A DNA stretch of 11,441 nt from Campylobacteraceae bacterium (GTDB lineage: Bacteria > Campylobacterota > Campylobacteria > Campylobacterales > Campylobacteraceae), in the NCBI GenBank assembly GCA_012521935.1, contig JAAYLJ010000063.1, positions 1 through 11,441 on the forward strand. The letters are read 5' to 3'. The first letter of the stretch is position 1; every line of letters begins with the position of its first letter. The notes under the pieces were generated by a model that was not told where the DNA came from, ran no database searches, and worked only from the letters and a program-made list of their open reading frames with translations. Shown here piece by piece: positions 7,311 through 11,441 of the stretch. Both the position numbers and the translations under genes were made by a program.

Positions 7311-7343
7311 AAAAATTCTAAGCCTCAAATGAGGCCTAGAATT
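7309..7343 (-). terminator. hairpin at the end of the Liv binding-protein gene (first of a tandem pair)
   Basis: Positions 7314-7326 pair with 7331-7343 around a four-base loop (13 bp), with GCCTC/GAGGC as the core. One position is a G-U wobble in the minus-strand RNA but an A-C mismatch on the plus strand. A T-run follows on the minus strand (7315-7311). Most of the stop codon (7344-7342) lies in the stem. It could act as a terminator or as a 3' stabiliser of the binding-protein mRNA. Confidence 0.75.
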
Positions 7344-8460
7344 ATGGATTTACAGTCGCTTTATAGACTGGTTTTCCATCTTTAATCTCTTTAATAACAG
7401 CAGATCTAATAGCGTCACCCTTCTCATTTAGGTTAAGAACGCCACTTACTCCTTCAAAGTTTCTTGTAGCTTTAATCTCTTTATTCACGCATACGCTATC
7501 AGTTGGATCTTCACATCTATTCATTGCATCAACTAATAAAAAGTAAGTATCAGCTCCAAGAGCAGTAAATGAAGCTATATCACTTTTACCTGTTGATTTT
7601 TTATACTCATTTATAAACTCTTTAGATTTTTCTGTTGGAGGAAACTCTGGATCAAAAAAGTCTGTAAACATATATCCCTCAACTGCACTTCCGCCTAATT
7701 CAACAAATGTTGGTGTTGATACACCATCACCTGAAAACATTGGAACATCAAGTCCTGCTTGTTTTGCTTGTCTTGCAAACATTGAAGCTTCAGGATGATA
7801 GACTGGCAAAAAGATAAAATCAGGATTTGCACTTTTTATTTGTGAAACAGCTGCTTTATAATCTTTATCCCCAGAACTTACAGTAATTTTTTTAACGATT
7901 TTCCCACCATTTGCTTTAAAAGTTTGCTCAAAAGCTTTTGCTAGTCCAATTGAGTAAACTTGAGCTTGGTCAATTACTAAAGAGGCATTTTTTAAACCAA
8001 GATCATTAAATGCGTAGTTTGCAACAACTTCACCTTGAAAAGAGTCCATAAAGCAAACTCTATTTGCAAACTCTTTTTTAGTGGTTAATTGATCATTTGT
8101 TGCTGCTGGAGCAACAACTGGGATTTTACTCTTTTCGGCAATGGAAATTACCTGAGCTGTATTTGTGCTAGTTAGTGCTCCTAAAATACCAATAACTCCC
8201 TCAGAGTTAATAAGTCTTGAGGTTGCAGTAGAAGTCTCTACCTTATCTCCTTTATTATCAACCAAGATTACCTTAATGGTATCTCCATTTTTTAAAGTTG
8301 GCTGCATCTCATTTGCCAACTTAACACCTTCATACGCAGTTTGGCCATAGGAAGCTATCGCCCCACTCATTGGCATAACTGCACCAATTTTTATCTCCTT
8401 AGCTACTGCTAAAGATGAGAGAAGGGCAATAGAAACTGCCAATGAACTTGCTTTTTTCAT
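7342..8460 (-). CDS. livK: periplasmic branched-chain amino acid binding protein, LivJ/LivK type (372 aa)
   Basis: This is the substrate-capturing subunit of the Liv importer. Residues 1-20 form a signal peptide (MKK, a hydrophobic core, then AVA before KEIKIGAVMP), with cleavage likely after A20. The mature part is a type I periplasmic binding fold: IGAVMPMSGAIASYGQ (25-40), GILGALTSTNTAQV (91-104), IPVVAPAATND (113-123), VSSGDKDYKAAVSQIKSANPD (about 194-214) and GVSGVLNLNEKGDA (337-350). C315 and C324 could form a disulfide. The ATG at 8460-8458 follows AAGGAG by five bases, a strong site that suits a highly expressed protein. It is the first gene of the liv operon. C. jejuni, as I recall, has two such proteins here, while this window has one. 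LivJ and LivK cannot be told apart from sequence alone, and ligand preference is inferred. Confidence 0.95.
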   Translation of the reverse strand: MKKASSLAVSIALLSSLAVAKEIKIGAVMPMSGAIASYGQTAYEGVKLANEMQPTLKNGDTIKVILVDNKGDKVETSTATSRLINSEGVIGILGALTSTNTAQVISIAEKSKIPVVAPAATNDQLTTKKEFANRVCFMDSFQGEVVANYAFNDLGLKNASLVIDQAQVYSIGLAKAFEQTFKANGGKIVKKITVSSGDKDYKAAVSQIKSANPDFIFLPVYHPEASMFARQAKQAGLDVPMFSGDGVSTPTFVELGGSAVEGYMFTDFFDPEFPPTEKSKEFINEYKKSTGKSDIASFTALGADTYFLLVDAMNRCEDPTDSVCVNKEIKATRNFEGVSGVLNLNEKGDAIRSAVIKEIKDGKPVYKATVNP

Positions 8461-8536
8461 AACTACTCCTTATAAAATGTCTTTTTAGTTTACATGAGGT
8501 TTGCTTTAATTTTCTCAAAATGATTTTAAAGTGGAC

Positions 8537-8545
8537 ATTATGCCA
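8537..8545 (-). promoter_or_regulatory. candidate promoter of the liv operon
   Basis: The minus strand reads TGG then CATAAT (8542-8537), an extended -10 box with one mismatch to TATAAT, right after the T-run that ends the dctM terminator. Transcription would start near 8530 and leave a leader of about 70 nt before the livK start. TAAAAT at 8528-8523 is an alternative -10 box. I see no clear -35 box and no recognisable operator in the leader (8461-8536). Confidence 0.45.
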
Positions 8546-8578
8546 AAAATAGACACAAAGAGAAAGCCTCTTTGTGTC
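8545..8578 (-). terminator. intrinsic terminator ending the dctPQM operon
   Basis: A perfect 11-bp inverted repeat, GACACAAAGAG (8552-8562) with its complement at 8568-8578, has a five-base loop. It starts just after the dctM stop codon. On the minus strand the hairpin is followed by TATTTTT (8551-8545), while the plus-strand side has no T-run, so it works for dctM. It separates dctPQM from the liv operon. Confidence 0.85.
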
Positions 8579-8583
8579 AAAGT

Positions 8584-9867
8584 TTACATATCAAACATTA
8601 AGCTAGGTAGCCATAAAGAAATGATAGGCACATATGTGATTATAATTAATCCTACCAAAATGACAAGACTCCAAGGTATTACTGAAATTACTATATCTTT
8701 TAGTGAAAGTCCTGTAATTCCACTTGCGACAAATAAGTTAAGCCCAACAGGAGGCGTAATCATACCAAGCTCCATATTCACAACCATTACAACACCAAAA
8801 TGAATTGGATCAATTCCAAGGGCAGTTGCTATTGGAAGCAAAAGTGGAACAGTAATCATAACAACTGAACTTGGTTCCATAAATTGCCCCATAATAAATA
8901 GTAAAACGTTTACTATCATTAGGAACATAATAGGTCCAACATTAGCATCAAGTATCATTTCAGTGATATATCTAGGAATTGACTCATCTGTTAAAAAGTG
9001 AGAAAAAATCATAGCATTTGCAATGATAAAGAAAACCATCGAGGTTGTTAAAGCTGAATCAAGCAATATTTTGTACATATCTTTTAATTTCAAATCTTTA
9101 TAGATAAAATATGAAACTATAAAAGCATATACCGCACTTGCTGCTCCTGCTTCAGTTGGAGTAAAAATACCTCCATAAATTCCACCAATTACTAAAACAA
9201 TTAGCATTAAAGCCCAAAAAGCATCTTTAAATCTTATCCATCTCTCTTTAAATGAAGCTGGTTTTGTAGCTTTAAATCCTAATCTTCTTGCTCCAATATA
9301 AGCTGCAAACATTAGCATTAGTCCAATCATAATCCCAGGAACCACACCAGCCATAAATAGCTTTCCAATGGACTCTTCAGCTGTAACACCATATACGATG
9401 AAAACAATTGAAGGTGGGATTAAAATCCCTAAAGATCCAGAAGTTGCAATAGTACCAATGGCGTACTCTTTAGGATATCCTGCTTCCTTAATGGCTCCAT
9501 ACATTACTGAACCAATTGCAACAACAGTTGCAGGAGAGCTCCCACTAACCGCAGCAAAGATCACACAAGCAAAAACAGCGGCAATTGGAAGTCCGCCAGG
9601 AAGATGCCCTACAATTGATTTAGCAAACTCAATAATCCTTCCAGAAGCACTGCCTCTTGAAAGAAAAGCTCCAGCTAAAACAAACATTGGGATAGCCATT
9701 AGTGAGTATTTATTTAAACCATCAAATACATGAGAAGTAACGCCAAGCAGATCAAAATCGGTAAAAATAAGTGCTGTAAGCATTGTACTAGCGCCCAAAG
9801 AGACGGCAACTGGCACACCAATTAACATAAGCCCAAAAAGTAGTCCAAACAGTGAAGCTATCATCAT
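8584..9867 (-). CDS. dctM: DctM, large permease subunit of a TRAP transporter (427 aa)
   Basis: This is the ion-coupled transport channel of the DctPQM system. It is very hydrophobic, with about a dozen predicted membrane spans. Family motifs are AVSGSSPATVVAIGS (106-120), GTIATSGSLGILIPPSI (138-154), GGIFTPTEAGAASAVYA (232-248), MGQFMEPSSVVMITVPLLLP (326-345) and NMELGMITPPVGLNLFV (364-380). The two SGS/PP and GMITPP regions are the hairpins that bind sodium and substrate in characterised members. The length is standard for the family. The ATG at 9867-9865 is followed directly by a second ATG (MM). The AAGGA site in the end of dctQ fits the first slightly better. The 4-bp gap to dctQ suggests coupled translation. 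Confidence 0.97.
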   Translation of the reverse strand: MMIASLFGLLFGLMLIGVPVAVSLGASTMLTALIFTDFDLLGVTSHVFDGLNKYSLMAIPMFVLAGAFLSRGSASGRIIEFAKSIVGHLPGGLPIAAVFACVIFAAVSGSSPATVVAIGSVMYGAIKEAGYPKEYAIGTIATSGSLGILIPPSIVFIVYGVTAEESIGKLFMAGVVPGIMIGLMLMFAAYIGARRLGFKATKPASFKERWIRFKDAFWALMLIVLVIGGIYGGIFTPTEAGAASAVYAFIVSYFIYKDLKLKDMYKILLDSALTTSMVFFIIANAMIFSHFLTDESIPRYITEMILDANVGPIMFLMIVNVLLFIMGQFMEPSSVVMITVPLLLPIATALGIDPIHFGVVMVVNMELGMITPPVGLNLFVASGITGLSLKDIVISVIPWSLVILVGLIIITYVPIISLWLPSLMFDM

Positions 9868-9871
9868 AGGC

Positions 9872-10414
9872 TTATCCTTTTTCCACAGAGTCTCTTATGA
9901 GCTCTGCCTCACTTTTTCCAAGCACCTCATCTGCATGGGTGATTGCTACTTCATAAATCTTTTCACCAACACGGTATGTTGCTCCAGCAAAAGCTAATGG
10001 AAGCATTAAGTGTGGTATCCACATAGGAATATTCAAATCAATACTCATTTCACCAAAATCCATAAGAAGTACTACTAACTCATACCCAAAGTAAGCACTA
10101 ACTCCTAAATATATAAAAGATATTGTATGAGCTAAAATTAACATTGCCTTACCTAAATATGAAGGCAATAGGTTTAAAAGTATAGTTACAGAGATATGAA
10201 TCCCTTTTTTAAAACCATAAGCAGCACCAAATAAAGCTGAAGCCATGAAAAAGTAGTTAGTTAACTCACCTGCCCATGTTAAGCTAGCATTAAAGCCGTA
10301 GCGTAAAACTACATTGACAAAAGCAAGTAGTACCCCAAGGGCGATTCCTGCTACGGCTATATTTTTATTAAGTGCGGCAATTCCATAATCTAAAATAGAG
10401 AAGAATTTACGCAT
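9872..10414 (-). CDS. dctQ: DctQ, small membrane subunit of a TRAP transporter (180 aa)
   Basis: This four-helix membrane protein pairs with DctM and is required for TRAP transport. Hydrophobic segments lie near 18-37, 50-67, 88-110 and 129-148. The stretch VVLRYGFNASLTWAGELTNY (35-54) is the DctQ signature, with Arg-Tyr, Trp and Glu at the expected places. The C-terminal 30 residues are charged and cytoplasmic. The ATG at 10414-10412 has an AGAGG site five to six bases upstream. It sits 17 bp after dctP and 4 bp before dctM. Confidence 0.94.
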   Translation of the reverse strand: MRKFFSILDYGIAALNKNIAVAGIALGVLLAFVNVVLRYGFNASLTWAGELTNYFFMASALFGAAYGFKKGIHISVTILLNLLPSYLGKAMLILAHTISFIYLGVSAYFGYELVVLLMDFGEMSIDLNIPMWIPHLMLPLAFAGATYRVGEKIYEVAITHADEVLGKSEAELIRDSVEKG

Positions 10415-10431
10415 TATTGCCTCTTTTTTTG

Positions 10432-11424
10432 CTATTTTTGTACTTCAATAGCTTTTTTGATTAAATCCTCACCAATAGTTTTATAAAACTTAGGATAGAC
10501 TCCTTCCATAGCCTTTTTCCAAGCAGCAATATGCTCATCATTCATCTCATAAATTGTGAAATCTTTAGCTTTTGCTTCATAATCTTTCATTTGAGCTAAA
10601 AGTTGTGCTTCATCTTCTGCTGCTGCATCTCTTTCATAAGCTGTTGCTTCACTCATAGCTTGAAGAACAAGAGGTTTTAAATCATTTGGAAACTTACTCC
10701 AAAATCTCTCGCTCATAATTACTAGGTAACCTAAATATCCATGGTTTGAAAGAGTTAAACTTGTTTGAACTTCATTAAACTTTTTTGTAGCAAAGTTTGA
10801 TAGTGGATTTTCTGCCGCGTCAACAACACCTTGTTGTAAAGCTGAGTAAACCTCACTAAATGGAAGAACTTGTGGGTTTCCACCTACTGCTTTTGTCTGC
10901 TCTTCAAGAACTTTTGAGCTCATAATTCTAAATTTTTGCCCACTTGCATCTTCTGGAAAAAGAATAGGTTTTTTACTACTAGAGAAGTGCTTAAATCCAG
11001 CATCCCAATAATCTAGCGCAACAAAACCTTTTGCTGTAACCTTATCTTTTAAGATTTGGCCAACCTCTCCATCCATAACCGCATGCACACCATCAGGCCC
11101 ATCAAACAAAAATGGAAGATCAAAAAGCTGCATTTCTGGAACTAAGCTAGTAAATTTTGAAAAACTTGGGATTGCAATATGAACATTACCAAGCTTTAAA
11201 GCTTTCATAACAGAGTCATCATCATGTAGCTGCGCATTAGAAAAAACTACAACTTCAACCTTGCCATTTGTTAACTCAGCAACTCTTTTTGCAAAAAACA
11301 AAGCGGCCTTGCCTTTTGGCGTAACATCACTTACCACATGTGATAGTTTAATTGTATAGTCTGCTGCAAATGACCATGACGCAAATAAAGCAGCGACTGT
11401 AAACATCTTTACGAACTTCTTCAT
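10432..11424 (-). CDS. dctP: DctP, periplasmic C4-dicarboxylate binding protein of a TRAP transporter (330 aa)
   Basis: This protein binds the substrate in the periplasm and delivers it to DctQM. Residues 1-20 form a signal peptide with cleavage likely at SFA/AD. The mature protein has LSHVVSDVTPKGKAA (28-41), the substrate-contacting Arg of TRAP binding proteins at R166 in KFRIMSSKVLEEQ, LPFSEVYSALQQGVVDAAENP (187-207) and SNHGYLGY (226-233). These stretches closely match what I recall of Rhodobacter capsulatus DctP, so succinate, malate or fumarate is the likely ligand class. The exact ligand is inferred. The ATG at 11424-11422 follows AAGGAG by five bases. The gene starts the dctPQM operon. 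Only 17 bp upstream are in the window, so the promoter and any neighbouring two-component regulator cannot be seen. Confidence 0.95.
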   Translation of the reverse strand: MKKFVKMFTVAALFASWSFAADYTIKLSHVVSDVTPKGKAALFFAKRVAELTNGKVEVVVFSNAQLHDDDSVMKALKLGNVHIAIPSFSKFTSLVPEMQLFDLPFLFDGPDGVHAVMDGEVGQILKDKVTAKGFVALDYWDAGFKHFSSSKKPILFPEDASGQKFRIMSSKVLEEQTKAVGGNPQVLPFSEVYSALQQGVVDAAENPLSNFATKKFNEVQTSLTLSNHGYLGYLVIMSERFWSKFPNDLKPLVLQAMSEATAYERDAAAEDEAQLLAQMKDYEAKAKDFTIYEMNDEHIAAWKKAMEGVYPKFYKTIGEDLIKKAIEVQK

Positions 11425-11441
11425 TTAAGCTCCTTGTATGA

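Noticed and set aside
8531..8803. Plus-strand open frame starting in the livK-dctM gap
   Set aside because: Most of it is antisense to dctM. Its 5' part covers the dctM terminator and liv promoter region, and the product looks like reversed membrane codons.
9368..9733. Plus-strand open frame of 121 codons antisense to dctM
   Set aside because: It is fully contained in dctM, whose motifs are intact. It shows no recognisable domain, so it is a shadow frame.

Overview
The window reads as ordinary chromosome of a Campylobacterota (Epsilonproteobacteria) bacterium, most likely Campylobacter or a close relative. The clues are the low GC content, a fused CcsBA cytochrome c synthase of more than 1000 residues, -10 boxes preceded by short T-runs without a clear -35 box, and gene order. 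From memory, Campylobacter jejuni has the same order of small membrane protein, ccsBA, livF, livG, livM, livH and Liv binding protein (about Cj1012c to Cj1019c). I cannot fix the species from sequence alone.

Layout, left to right. Positions 1-125 (plus strand) hold the 3' end of one tRNA, probably Val, and a complete tRNA-Asp(GTC). Every protein gene is on the minus strand, so the operons read from right to left. Positions 126-569 encode a small single-pass membrane protein of unknown function with its own promoter. Positions 629-3787 encode CcsBA, the cytochrome c haem lyase. Positions 3860-8460 carry a complete branched-chain amino acid ABC importer: binding protein, then livH, livM, livG and livF. 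Positions 8584-11424 carry a complete TRAP transporter, dctP-dctQ-dctM, whose binding protein looks like the C4-dicarboxylate type.

How the genes work together. DctP captures a dicarboxylate in the periplasm and DctQM imports it using an ion gradient. The Liv binding protein hands Leu/Ile/Val-type amino acids to LivHM, powered by LivGF. CcsBA exports haem and attaches it to periplasmic apocytochromes c, which supports respiration. Together these fit an organism that lives on organic and amino acids and respires with many c-type cytochromes.

Transcription signals divide the minus strand into units. A terminator follows dctM, and a candidate liv promoter starts right at its T-tail. Two tandem hairpins lie between the binding-protein gene and livH and probably set permease expression below that of the binding protein. 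livH-livM-livG-livF are overlapping or nearly touching. A terminator that includes the ccsBA stop codon ends that unit and abuts the -10 box of the small membrane-protein gene.

I found no mobile element, CRISPR array, phage gene or toxin-antitoxin pair, and no evidence for a new defence or biosynthetic system. No gap between genes exceeds 125 bp. The observations worth following up are regulatory layouts, the unknown 147-residue protein, and a 12-bp tandem repeat inside a CcsBA membrane helix.
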